From Microbacterium foliorum (lineage in GTDB: Bacteria; Actinomycetota; Actinomycetes; Actinomycetales; Microbacteriaceae), in NCBI RefSeq assembly GCF_006385575.1, contig NZ_CP041040.1:2480001-2544000 (forward strand): DNA of 64,000 nt, given 5' to 3'. This document shows positions 1 to 9,886 of this stretch, piece by piece. Position numbers and translations under genes: made by a program. Below the pieces are notes generated by a model that ran no database searches, was not told the DNA's origin, and saw only the letters and a program-made list of their open reading frames with translations. Within the stretch, counting starts at the first letter, position 1; the number at the start of each line of letters is the position of its first letter.

Positions 1-635
1 GGGTCGGCCTGCGCGAGCACCAGGCGCGTGAGCTCTGACATCGCCTCGGCGTTGCTGACAGTCACGTGGTCGTAGCTGTCGCCCCGAGCCGGGCCCGAGA
101 GCACGACCACGGGGATCCGCTGGGCGAGACGAGCGAGCACGTCGTCCGGCACGCTCTGCGCCAGCACCATCAGTCCGTCGACCCGACCGGCGATGTCGCG
201 CACGGTCTCGCGAGCGGGGTCACCCCGCCCGACGCCGATCATGAGCACGAATCCCTGCTTCCATGCCTCCAGCTCGGCGCCGCGCAGCACCTCGTCGAGG
301 AAGAGCATGGTCGGATGCGGCATCCCCACGTCGGCAGGCGCCTGCTCGACCGTGAACGGCGGCACCTCGACCCGATCCTCGGCGAGCACATCGAGCACGG
401 GAGCGTCCTCAGAGGCGTCGAAACCCGGGAAGTACAGCCCCAGCACGCCGGTACGGCGTTCGGCCAGGCCGCGCGCACTGCCGCTGGGCACGTAGCCGAG
501 GGCTGCGACCGCGTCGAGCACGCGTTCGCGCGTCACAGGGCGCACCGCATCCGGCTGCCGCAGCACACGCGAGACCGTCGCGATCGACACTCCCGCGCGC
601 TCTGCGACGTCGTAGACGGTCGCCTTCTTGGTCAC
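1..635 (-). CDS. LacI-family transcriptional regulator (3' end cut by window)
   Basis: A DNA-binding repressor or activator, probably of a sugar-use operon lying outside the window. The N-terminal LacI helix-turn-helix is clear at residues 7-26 (VYDVAERAGVSIATVSRVLR), followed by the hinge helix SGSARGLA at 51-58 and the start of the periplasmic-binding-protein-like effector domain (TGVLGLYFPG). About 211 residues are visible; a full LacI protein is about 330-350, so the C-terminal third is missing past position 1. The GTG start at 633-635 is chosen because a GAGGAGGA ribosome-binding site lies just upstream. The effector cannot be inferred. Confidence 0.93.
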   Translation of the reverse strand, partial: MTKKATVYDVAERAGVSIATVSRVLRQPDAVRPVTRERVLDAVAALGYVPSGSARGLAERRTGVLGLYFPGFDASEDAPVLDVLAEDRVEVPPFTVEQAPADVGMPHPTMLFLDEVLRGAELEAWKQGFVLMIGVGRGDPARETVRDIAGRVDGLMVLAQSVPDDVLARLAQRIPVVVLSGPARGDSYDHVTVSNAEAMSELTRLVLAQAD

Positions 636-795
636 GCTCGGTCCTCCTCGGGTCGCGTGTGCACCAGGGTACCCGGGAAGCGAGGCACCGCCTGCGCGCT
701 CCACCAGGCCAAGTGCGCCTGCGAAGTCCGAATGCCGCGGATCCGGACTTGTGAAGCACAATCGGACTTGCGAGGCGCTCGGCTTCGAGTCGAGT

Positions 796-1413
796 TCAGT
801 GAACGGCGACCAGCGAGCCGTGGGGCCGGGCGCTGATCTCGCCCTGCTCCCGGCCGCGGGTCTCACTCGACACGATCGTGAAGCCTGCATCGACGAGAAG
901 CTCGGCGAGCGCGTCGGCAGACCAGAAGAATGCCGGAGCGACGGCGTGAGAGAACGGCTCGCCCGGCTCGCCGTCGAAGTAGCCGATGAGGATGCTGCCG
1001 CCGTGAGCGAGCACGCGACCGAACTCGACGAAGATCTCGGGCAGGTCGGCCGGCGGCGTGTGGATCAGCGAGTACCAGGCGAGGATGCCGCCGACGGAAT
1101 CACTGTCGAACGGCAGCTCACGGAACGAGCCGACCTCGAAGGCGATGCCGGGATGCCGGGACTTCGCGGTCGCGATGAACTTCACCGACAGGTCGATCCC
1201 CCGGGCCTCGCGCCCGTCCTCGCTGAGGAACTCGGTCCAGTGGCCGGGCCCGCAGCCGGCATCCAGCAGCCGCCCCGGGGTCGCATCTCGCCAGGCGGCG
1301 ATGACCGCCGCATCCCGGGCGTCCATCTGCTCGATCGAGCCGGCCAGCTCGACATACTCCGCCGCCCGCGCATCGTAGGCGGAGCCGATGGCGGCGTCAG
1401 TGCCCTGCACCAT
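796..1413 (-). CDS. Class I SAM-dependent methyltransferase
   Basis: A 205-residue small-molecule-type methyltransferase of the UbiE/Methyltransf_11 kind. SAM-binding motif I is LLDAGCGPGHW (49-59), the acidic post-I residue sits in GIDLS (72-76), and the usual motif around GRVLAHGGSILIGYF follows. No substrate-specific domain is present, so the substrate is unknown. It is translationally coupled to rsmI upstream: the rsmI stop and this start share one base (TGATG at 1411-1415), so the two are one operon. Whether it works on RNA like its partner cannot be read from the sequence. Confidence 0.88.
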   Translation of the reverse strand: MVQGTDAAIGSAYDARAAEYVELAGSIEQMDARDAAVIAAWRDATPGRLLDAGCGPGHWTEFLSEDGREARGIDLSVKFIATAKSRHPGIAFEVGSFRELPFDSDSVGGILAWYSLIHTPPADLPEIFVEFGRVLAHGGSILIGYFDGEPGEPFSHAVAPAFFWSADALAELLVDAGFTIVSSETRGREQGEISARPHGSLVAVH

Positions 1414-2231
1414 CAGCTGCGAGCGGCGAGCGCTGCCTGATACAGGTCGCGCGACGACAGGCCCGTGGCCGCGGCGACCTCGGCGCAGGCCTCCTTCAGG
1501 CGCACACCGGATGCCACGAGACTCTGCACCTGCGCGAGTGCGTCTTCCGCAGATGCCTCACGATGCGGCGCGCCCTCGACCACGACGACGATCTCGCCCT
1601 TGACGCCTGCCGTGGCCCACTCGACGAGCTCGGCGGAGGTGCCCCGACGCACCTCCTCGTAGAACTTGGTCAGCTCGCGGCATACGGCGATGCGGCGGTC
1701 GTCGCCGAACGCGGCGCCCATGTCGGCGAGCGAGGACGCCAGCCGGGCCGGGGACTCGAAGAAGACCATGGTGCGAGGCTCGGCGGCGAGTGCCCTCAGC
1801 GTCGACCGCCGCTCCCCCGGCTTGCGCGGCAGGAACCCCTCGAACGTGAAGCGATCGGTCGGCAGGCCCGAGATCGAGAGGGCCATCAGCACGGCACTGG
1901 GCCCGGGGATGGCCGTCACGGTCACGCCCTGCGCGACGGCTTCGGCGACGAGACCGTAGCCCGGATCGCTGATCGCCGGCATCCCCGCGTCGCTCACGAC
2001 GACGACGTCGGTCTCGATGGCGAGGGTCGCGAGCTCCGCCGCCTTCTGCTTCTCGTTGTGATCATGCAGCGCGATCAGCCGCGGGCGGTTCGAGATCTGC
2101 AGAGCCTGCAGCAGCTTCTGAGTGGTGCGGGTGTCCTCGGCGACGACGACCTCTGCGTTCTCGAGCACTTCGACGAGGCGACGCGAGACATCCCCCAGGT
2201 TTCCGATCGGTGTTGCGGCGAGGATGATCAC
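1413..2231 (-). CDS. rsmI: 16S rRNA (cytidine-1402 2'-O)-methyltransferase RsmI
   Basis: Methylates the ribose of C1402 in the ribosomal P site of 16S rRNA. The family signatures are in order: TPIGNLGDVSRR (7-18), VAEDTRTT (30-37), VSDAGMPAISDPG (79-91), PGPSAVLMALSISGLP (109-124) and FEGFLPRK (130-137). At 272 residues it has the normal length. The start is GTG at 2229-2231, supported by a TAAGCT box six bases upstream rather than a ribosome-binding site. It is divergent from the mannosyltransferase gene and co-transcribed with the downstream methyltransferase. Confidence 0.96.
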   Translation of the reverse strand: MIILAATPIGNLGDVSRRLVEVLENAEVVVAEDTRTTQKLLQALQISNRPRLIALHDHNEKQKAAELATLAIETDVVVVSDAGMPAISDPGYGLVAEAVAQGVTVTAIPGPSAVLMALSISGLPTDRFTFEGFLPRKPGERRSTLRALAAEPRTMVFFESPARLASSLADMGAAFGDDRRIAVCRELTKFYEEVRRGTSAELVEWATAGVKGEIVVVVEGAPHREASAEDALAQVQSLVASGVRLKEACAEVAAATGLSSRDLYQAALAARS

Positions 2232-2243
2232 CCGCCCAGCTTA
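2232..2243 (-). promoter_or_regulatory. Leaderless -10 promoter of rsmI
   Basis: On the minus strand TAAGCT (2238-2243) is followed by six bases and the GTG start, so transcription should begin at the start codon. No Shine-Dalgarno sequence is present. Confidence 0.6.
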
Positions 2244-2267
2244 GGCGGCGCCCCTCGGCGGAGTGTC

Positions 2268-2279
2268 TAGGCTGGTGCG
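2268..2279 (+). promoter_or_regulatory. Leaderless -10 promoter of the mannosyltransferase gene
   Basis: TAGGCT at 2268-2273, six bases, then GTG at 2280. It lies only 25 bp from the rsmI -10 box on the other strand, so the two promoters are back to back. Confidence 0.6.
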
Positions 2280-3833
2280 GTGACCGCGCCCCTGCCCCTG
2301 CTGCCTCCGCCCGAGCAGCGACTGACGCGCTACGGACGACTGCGCGACCGCGTGCTGCAGGACCCCGACTGGGGGCGCATGATGCGCTGGTTCGCGCCGC
2401 TCGTGGTGACCGCCCTCGCTGCGGTGCTGCGCCTGTTCAACCTCGGACACCCGCACCAGCTCGCCTTCGACGAGACCTACTACGTCAAGGACGCCTGGTC
2501 GCTGTGGACTCTCGGATACGAGGGCACCTGGGGCAAGGACGCGAACGAGGCGTTCATCACGCTGCAGCAGCTGCCTCTGTCGGACGCTGGGGCGTTCGTC
2601 GTGCATCCGCCCCTCGGCAAGTGGCTGATCGCCCTGGGGATGGCCGTCGGCGGCCCCGACAACACGGTGGGCTGGCGCATCGCGACGGCCCTTCTCGGCG
2701 CGGCCACCGTGCTGCTCACCTACCTGGTCGCCCACAGGCTGACCGGGTCGATCGTGGTGGCGACCGTCGCCGGCACCCTGCTCGCCATCGACGGCCTCAG
2801 CATCGTGATGAGTCGCACCGCACTGCTCGACGGCCCGCTGACGTTCTTCCTGATGCTCGGCGCGCTGTTCATCCTGATCGACCGCGACCGGTCGATACCC
2901 CTGCTCGAACGCACCGCTCCCGACTCCCCCGAGCCGATGTGGGGTCCCGTGCTCTGGCGGCGCCCCTGGCTGATCGCGGCGGGTGTCGCGCTCGGTGCGG
3001 CCTGCGCCGTGAAGTGGTCCGGTCTGTACGCGCTGGCCGCCTTCGGTCTGTACGTGGTGGTCACGGATGCTCTCGCGAGACGCCGTGCCGGCGTGGTCCT
3101 CTGGCCCACTGCGGCAGCGTTCCGCCAGGGGCCGGTCTCTTTCGTGCTGCTGGTGCTTCCGGCGCTCGCCACCTATCTCGTCAGCTGGACGGGGTGGCTC
3201 GTCACCGCAGGCGGCTATGCCCGTCAGAGCGACCCGAACCCGCTGATCGCGCTGTGGAACTACCACGAGGCGATCCTGAACTTCCACGTCGGTCTCAGCA
3301 AGGGCCACCCCTACGCGAGTCCCGCCTGGGAGTGGCCGCTGCTGCTGCGGCCCACGGCGGTGTGGGTGGGCAGCGACCCCGGGCCCTGCGGCGTCGACCA
3401 CTGCATCGCGGTGATCTCGACGATCCCCAACCCGATCATCTGGTACTCCGGCGTCGCAGCGGCTCTCTACCTGCTCTACCGGTTCGTGCGCGGATGGATC
3501 GACCGCACGCCGGTCGGCGGCGCGCTCACGTTCCCCCTGGTCGGACTCGCGGCGACCTACGTCCCGTGGCTGCTGTTCCCCGAACGGACGATCTTCCAGT
3601 TCTACACGGTCGCGATGGCACCGTTCCTGGTGATCGCGCTCGCGGTCGCTCTGCGTCAGATCGCCGGGCGACGGGACGACACGCTGCATCGCCGCCAGTC
3701 AGGTGAGCGCACGGTGATGATCTTCCTCGCCGTCGTGCTGCTGGTCTCGGCATTCTTCTACCCGGTGTGGACCGGCATGAGCGTGCCCTACGACTTCTGG
3801 CTGCTCCACAACTGGCTGCCCGGCTGGATCTGA
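2280..3833 (+). CDS. pmt: Dolichyl-phosphate-mannose--protein mannosyltransferase (PMT family)
   Basis: A 517-residue multi-pass membrane glycosyltransferase that, by family knowledge, moves mannose from polyprenyl-phosphomannose to Ser/Thr of exported proteins during Sec secretion (the actinobacterial Pmt, Rv1002c type). The first helix (about 41-53) leads to the extracytoplasmic loop with the catalytic acidic pair in AFDETYYVKDAW (D64-E65). Further helices and the PMT C-terminal four-helix domain follow, ending near VPYDFWLLHNWLPGW. The GTG start at 2280 fits a leaderless promoter. It lies divergent from rsmI, an arrangement I recall as common in actinobacteria. Confidence 0.93.
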   Translation: MTAPLPLLPPPEQRLTRYGRLRDRVLQDPDWGRMMRWFAPLVVTALAAVLRLFNLGHPHQLAFDETYYVKDAWSLWTLGYEGTWGKDANEAFITLQQLPLSDAGAFVVHPPLGKWLIALGMAVGGPDNTVGWRIATALLGAATVLLTYLVAHRLTGSIVVATVAGTLLAIDGLSIVMSRTALLDGPLTFFLMLGALFILIDRDRSIPLLERTAPDSPEPMWGPVLWRRPWLIAAGVALGAACAVKWSGLYALAAFGLYVVVTDALARRRAGVVLWPTAAAFRQGPVSFVLLVLPALATYLVSWTGWLVTAGGYARQSDPNPLIALWNYHEAILNFHVGLSKGHPYASPAWEWPLLLRPTAVWVGSDPGPCGVDHCIAVISTIPNPIIWYSGVAAALYLLYRFVRGWIDRTPVGGALTFPLVGLAATYVPWLLFPERTIFQFYTVAMAPFLVIALAVALRQIAGRRDDTLHRRQSGERTVMIFLAVVLLVSAFFYPVWTGMSVPYDFWLLHNWLPGWI

Positions 3834-3837
3834 CCCG

Positions 3838-5235
3838 TCAGCCGGCGTCGACGGCGACGCCGGGGCGCGAGGCGCCGCGGGTCAGGCGCGCGACCACCAG
3901 CAGCACGGCGGTGAGACCGATGGTCAACAGCAGCTGCACGCGAGCGGCGGGATCGATCATCGAGAGCGAGATCACGCCGGCGAGCAGCGCGAGGCATACC
4001 CATGAGAGCCACGGGAAGCCCCACATGCGCATCGGCATCTCGTCCCCCGCCCGGTCTGCACGCCGACGCAGGATGATCTGCGACACCGCCGTCGCCGTCC
4101 AGATGATCAGCAGCGTCGACCCGACGACGTTCAGGAGCGCCGGGAGCACCACGTCGGGGAATGCCCAGTTCAGTCCGACCGTGATGAAGCCGAACGAGAC
4201 CGAGGCGAGCACGGCCACCACCGGCACGCCCTTGAGCGTGGTGCGGGTCGCTGCCAGGGGCGCGAGGCCGCGCTCGCCCAGCGAGTAGGCCATGCGCGAT
4301 GCGCCGTAGATGTTGGCGTTCATCGCTGACAGCAGCGCGATCACGACGATGAGGTCCATCACGAGGCCGACGCCCGGCACCCGCAGCGTGTCGAGCACGG
4401 CCGAGAACGGACCGTCCTTGACGGCCGGGTCATTCCACGGAAGCACCGACACGATCACGAAGATCGAGCCGACGTAGAAGATCAGGATGCGCACGAGCAC
4501 CTCGCGGACGATCCGGCGGATGTTGCGCGAGGGGTTGTCGGACTCGGCGGCGGCGATCGCGACGACCTCGGTGCCTCCGAACGCGAAGACCACGATGAGG
4601 AGAGCGGCAGCGATGCCGGTCAGGCCGTTCGGGGCGAAGCCGCCGTTGTCGACGAGGTTGCCGATTCCGCTTCCCGCCACCCCGGGGATGAAGCCCAGGA
4701 TCGCGCACACTCCGACGACCAGGAAGACGATGATGGCGGCGACCTTGATCGCCGCGAACCAGAATTCGAACGTGCCGTAGTTGCGCACCCCGAAGAGGTT
4801 CACCGCGGTCAGTGCGACGACGAAGACGAGCACCCACACCCAGGCCGGGATGCCGGGGATCCACGCCGCGACGATCGCCCCGGCACCGGTGGCCTCCGCG
4901 GCGATCACCACGATGAGCTGGATCCAGTAGAGCCAGCCCACGGCGCTGCCGGCGCTGCGGCCCATCGCCTTCTGCGCGTACGAGCTGAAGGCGCCCGAGC
5001 TCGGACGAGCGGCGACCATCTCGGCGAGCATCGCCATGATCAGCACCACGATCGCGCCGGCGACGAGGTAGGAGATCAGCACGGCAGGGCCGGCGATGCT
5101 GATCGCCTGCCCTGAGCCGACGAAGAGCCCGGCGCCGATCGCGCCGCCGAGTCCCATCATCGAGATCTGCCGACGAGTCAGCCCGGGCTGCAGCCCCTTG
5201 GTGGTGGTCGTGGTGGTCGGAACCTCGGTGGTCAT
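3838..5235 (-). CDS. APC-superfamily amino acid permease
   Basis: A 465-residue, roughly 12-helix importer of the amino acid-polyamine-organocation superfamily. The unwound helix 1 signature GLGGAIGAGLFVGSG lies at 28-42 and the helix 6 signature VFAFGGTEVVAIAAAE in the middle, both of the amino-acid-binding type (AAT/GabP-like). Substrate is not determinable. Start choice: ATG at 5233-5235 has AGGAGG seven bases upstream. However ATG at 5275-5277, in frame and 14 codons earlier, sits exactly six bases after a TAGTGT box, the leaderless layout used by many genes here, so a 479-residue form is also plausible. It converges on the mannosyltransferase gene with 4 bp between them. Confidence 0.92.
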   Translation of the reverse strand: MTTEVPTTTTTTKGLQPGLTRRQISMMGLGGAIGAGLFVGSGQAISIAGPAVLISYLVAGAIVVLIMAMLAEMVAARPSSGAFSSYAQKAMGRSAGSAVGWLYWIQLIVVIAAEATGAGAIVAAWIPGIPAWVWVLVFVVALTAVNLFGVRNYGTFEFWFAAIKVAAIIVFLVVGVCAILGFIPGVAGSGIGNLVDNGGFAPNGLTGIAAALLIVVFAFGGTEVVAIAAAESDNPSRNIRRIVREVLVRILIFYVGSIFVIVSVLPWNDPAVKDGPFSAVLDTLRVPGVGLVMDLIVVIALLSAMNANIYGASRMAYSLGERGLAPLAATRTTLKGVPVVAVLASVSFGFITVGLNWAFPDVVLPALLNVVGSTLLIIWTATAVSQIILRRRADRAGDEMPMRMWGFPWLSWVCLALLAGVISLSMIDPAARVQLLLTIGLTAVLLVVARLTRGASRPGVAVDAG

Positions 5236-5277
5236 GCGCGTGCCTCCTGAAGCGGGGCGCGAGGTGGCGCCTGCCAT

Positions 5278-5289
5278 CGCGCAACACTA
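5278..5289 (-). promoter_or_regulatory. -10 promoter of the amino acid permease
   Basis: TAGTGT (5284-5289, minus strand) is followed by six bases and an in-frame ATG at 5277. It either makes a leaderless longer permease or a 42-nt leader carrying the AGGAGG site for the ATG at 5235. Confidence 0.5.
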
Positions 5290-5357
5290 GACCGGATGCC
5301 GCACGGCAGGCCAATCGACGCGGACTACGATCGCTGCACGCAACTCCCGCTGAGCTC

Positions 5358-7157
5358 TCAGCGCTCGAGCGCCACCTCGGACGGATCGCTCACGGGCAGT
5401 CGGCACACGAAGGCTCGACAGTCGAAGGCCTGCTCGACCGCGCTTCCCTTGCCCTCGAACAGCTCGAACCCGGCATCCGCGAATGCCCGCGCCTGCGCAG
5501 GAGTGACGACCGCGATCACATCCGCGTCGGCCGTGCGGGCCCTGGAGGCCAGGGCTCCCTCCGGCACCTCCGTGACGACCACGACCTGACGGGGCGCATC
5601 GACGAGCCCCGCGGCGACCCGCAGCAGGCTGCCATGCGCGAACGGCTGACCGATCGCCGACCCGGAGTGCTCGCGCACCCGGACGGCGGCGGCTTCGCGA
5701 TAGCGGTCCCCTGCCCCGAGTCGCCATGCGGTGAGCGATGCGGCGGCGACCGCGGCCGCATCCGAGGGCAGGTCGCCGTCGGTCTGATCGGGCGCGAGGG
5801 CGATGCCGTGCTCGGCGAGCAACGGGTCGCCATGGACCCCTGCGAGAACCACATCGAGCAGACCACGGCCCTCGACGGCCCACTGGACTTCTCCGGTCGC
5901 GATCGCGAGCGCGAACAGCCCGTCGGCCAGCAGCGCGACGTCGGAGGCGGTCGCGACGGCCTGCGACGCGGTGCCGTCGAGAGACGCGCGCACCAGAGCG
6001 CCCGCCGTGTCGCGGTTGACCCGCAGCACGTAGGCCGCAGCATCCTCCGCCTTCGCGATCCACGTAGGCTCGCCGAGTCTCGCCCCGGCGCGGGCCAGCG
6101 CCCCGATCGCCAAGCCGTTCCATCCGGTGATGACCTTGCCGTCGACGGCGGGCGGTTCGAGGCCCGCGCGCTCCGACACCGGGCGCAGGTAGTAGCCACC
6201 CTCGCTGCGCTCGCCGTCGATCCACGACTCCGAGTCCTGCGCAGCGCCGAACCCGCCGCCCTCTCGACGCAGCGTGCCCACGAGGAAGTCCGCGACGCCC
6301 CGGGCCGTCGTCTCATCCCCCGCGTCGAGCGCGATAGCGAGCAGCTGGGCGTTGTCGGTCAGCATCCGCTCGTAGTGCGGCACCGTCCAGTCGCGCTGGG
6401 TCGCGTAGCGGAAGAAACCGCCGTCGGCGTCGCGCAGAGCCGACGCCGACATCGCAGCGAGCGCCCGGTCGGCGGAGGCCGCGGCATCCGGAGCCTCTCG
6501 CCGCACCAGCGGCGTCTGCAGCAGGCTCAGCGTCGTGGCGACGGGGAACTTCGGGGCACCGCCGAACCCGCCGAACTGGCGATCCTCGCGCGCGGCGATC
6601 GTCTCGGCCGCCCCGGCGAGCGCCGCAGCGTCCGGCAGGTCGGAGGGCATCGCGGCCCCCGCCCTGGCGAGCGCATCGGTCACGGCATCCGCCGACTCCT
6701 CGGCCTGCACCCGCCGCAGGGTCCAGGCCTCCTGAACCGCGGCGAGGACGTCGCGGAACGCGGGCATCGGCTGTCGTGCCTCGGGTGGCCAGTAGGTGCC
6801 CGCGTAGAACGTGCGACCACGCGGTGTCGCGAACACCGTCAGCGGCCACCCCAGGTTCTGCGTGAACGCCGACGCGGCGGCCATGTAGGCGCCGTCGACA
6901 TCGGGATGCTCTTCACGGTCGACCTTGATCGCCACGAAGTCGCGGTTGATCACGGCGGCCGTATCGGGGTCGGCGAACGACTCCCTCGCCATCACGTGGC
7001 ACCAGTGACAGGTCGAATAGCCGATCGAGATCAGCAGCGGCACGTCACGGCGCTGCGCCTCGGCGAACGCCTCCGGCCCCCAGGGATACCAGTCGACGGG
7101 GTTGTCCGCGTGTGCGCGGAGGTAGGGGCTGAGCGTGTCGGCGAGCCGGTTCGTCAT
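5358..7157 (-). CDS. Thioredoxin-domain protein of the YyaL/SSP411 (DUF255) family
   Basis: A 599-residue cytoplasmic protein with an N-terminal thioredoxin-like domain (about 1-160) and a C-terminal alpha/alpha-toroid like N-acylglucosamine 2-epimerases. The hallmark opening [20 protein letters not shown] and the active-site motif CHWCHVM (C50 and C53) are intact, as are GWPLTVF and MLTDNAQLL. The family is widespread but its reaction is not established. The ATG at 7157 sits six bases after TAGCGT, consistent with leaderless expression. Length is slightly below the usual 650-700 residues because the toroid ends early, not from truncation. Confidence 0.92.
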   Translation of the reverse strand: MTNRLADTLSPYLRAHADNPVDWYPWGPEAFAEAQRRDVPLLISIGYSTCHWCHVMARESFADPDTAAVINRDFVAIKVDREEHPDVDGAYMAAASAFTQNLGWPLTVFATPRGRTFYAGTYWPPEARQPMPAFRDVLAAVQEAWTLRRVQAEESADAVTDALARAGAAMPSDLPDAAALAGAAETIAAREDRQFGGFGGAPKFPVATTLSLLQTPLVRREAPDAAASADRALAAMSASALRDADGGFFRYATQRDWTVPHYERMLTDNAQLLAIALDAGDETTARGVADFLVGTLRREGGGFGAAQDSESWIDGERSEGGYYLRPVSERAGLEPPAVDGKVITGWNGLAIGALARAGARLGEPTWIAKAEDAAAYVLRVNRDTAGALVRASLDGTASQAVATASDVALLADGLFALAIATGEVQWAVEGRGLLDVVLAGVHGDPLLAEHGIALAPDQTDGDLPSDAAAVAAASLTAWRLGAGDRYREAAAVRVREHSGSAIGQPFAHGSLLRVAAGLVDAPRQVVVVTEVPEGALASRARTADADVIAVVTPAQARAFADAGFELFEGKGSAVEQAFDCRAFVCRLPVSDPSEVALER

Positions 7158-7169
7158 ACGCCCACGCTA
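7158..7169 (-). promoter_or_regulatory. Leaderless -10 promoter of the YyaL-family gene
   Basis: Minus-strand TAGCGT (7164-7169), six bases, then ATG at 7157. Confidence 0.6.
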
Positions 7170-7194
7170 CGCCGATCAGCGCACGACGAGAGCG

Positions 7195-7764
7195 TCAGGA
7201 GACGAGCAGCTCCGCCGGTCGAGAGGCGGCGTAGCCGACGAGCGGCAGTGCACGGTCGGCGGCGAGGTCGATGCGCGCGCGGAGCACGTCGGACGCGATC
7301 ACATAGCCGTCGAAGTCGGTGTCGCTGGCGTAGACGCCGAGCGGCAGCGTGAGTGCCTGGAAGAAGGCGAACAGCGGCCGCAGCTGATGCTCGATGATCA
7401 GCGCGTGGCGCTCGCCGCCTCCGGTCGCCGCGAGCAGCACCGGCTTGCCGACGAGCTCGTACTGGCCGACGAAGTCGAACAGATGCTTGAACAGTCCGGT
7501 GAAGGACGCACGGTAGACGGGGCTGCCCACGATCAGCAGGTCGGACGCCTCGATGGCCACGAGCTTCTCCTCGACGCTCGCCGGCAGCTGGTCACGACGG
7601 AGTGCCCCCGCGAGCGATGGACCGATGTCGGTGAGCTCGATGACCTCGATCTCGACCTCGGCGCGCTCGGCGATCGCCCCGGCGATCGCACGGACGAGTG
7701 CCGTGGTCTTGCTGGGCTCGTGCAGAGAGCCGGAGACGGCGACGACGCGGTAGGGAGCAGTCAT
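7195..7764 (-). CDS. NADPH-dependent FMN reductase (SsuE/MsuE-like)
   Basis: A 189-residue flavodoxin-fold reductase that supplies reduced FMN to two-component monooxygenases or reduces quinones. The phosphate-binding opening VVAVSGSLHEPSKT (about 7-20) and the segment DLLIVGSPVYRASFTGLFKHLFDF match the SsuE/MsuE group. The protein starts at ATG 7764, seven bases after a TAGCGT box; the reading frame extends 16 codons further upstream but that part has no family match. Two luciferase-type monooxygenases that would need such a partner are encoded at 18.4-26.2 kb, though not adjacent, so the link is only suggestive. Confidence 0.9.
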   Translation of the reverse strand: MTAPYRVVAVSGSLHEPSKTTALVRAIAGAIAERAEVEIEVIELTDIGPSLAGALRRDQLPASVEEKLVAIEASDLLIVGSPVYRASFTGLFKHLFDFVGQYELVGKPVLLAATGGGERHALIIEHQLRPLFAFFQALTLPLGVYASDTDFDGYVIASDVLRARIDLAADRALPLVGYAASRPAELLVS

Positions 7765-7777
7765 GCCGTTGACGCTA
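7765..7777 (-). promoter_or_regulatory. Leaderless -10 promoter of the FMN reductase
   Basis: Minus-strand TAGCGT (7772-7777), seven bases, then ATG at 7764. It lies just beyond the strong hairpin that ends the upstream gene. Confidence 0.55.
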
Positions 7778-7785
7778 CTCACGAC

Positions 7786-7820
7786 GACGCCCCGTGTCGC
7801 GCAAAGCGACACGGGGCGTC
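7786..7820 (-). terminator. Strong hairpin terminator after the aldo/keto reductase
   Basis: A perfect 15-bp stem (GACGCCCCGTGTCGC at 7786-7800 against 7806-7820) with a 5-nt loop, 21 bp past the stop of the aldo/keto reductase and just before the FMN reductase promoter. No U-tract follows, as is usual for high-GC actinobacterial terminators. Confidence 0.75.
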
Positions 7821-7840
7821 ATCTGTCGAAACGGGGCGCC

Positions 7841-9861
<2,021 letters not shown>

Positions 9862-9877
9862 GGATGAATCGTACGAT
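9862..9877. promoter_or_regulatory. Palindromic box serving divergent promoters (acyltransferase / hrpA)
   Basis: The palindrome ATCGTACGAT (9868-9877) reads as TACGAT on both strands. On the minus strand TACGAT ends six bases before the GTG at 9861; on the plus strand it ends nine bases before the hrpA ATG at 9887. The two -10 boxes overlap, so the promoters should compete for polymerase. Confidence 0.55.
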
Positions 9878-9886
9878 GGGAGTTCT

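Noticed and set aside
724..769. Three CGGACTT/AAGTCCG copies between the LacI and methyltransferase genes as operator or terminator
   Set aside because: Arms are only 7 bp with a 13-nt loop and no consistent spacing; too weak to call.
66..836. Long plus-strand open frames opposite the LacI gene and similar antisense frames throughout
   Set aside because: They are rich in Arg, His and Gly-type codons, have no family match and cover genes with clear motifs on the other strand; this is expected in high-GC DNA.
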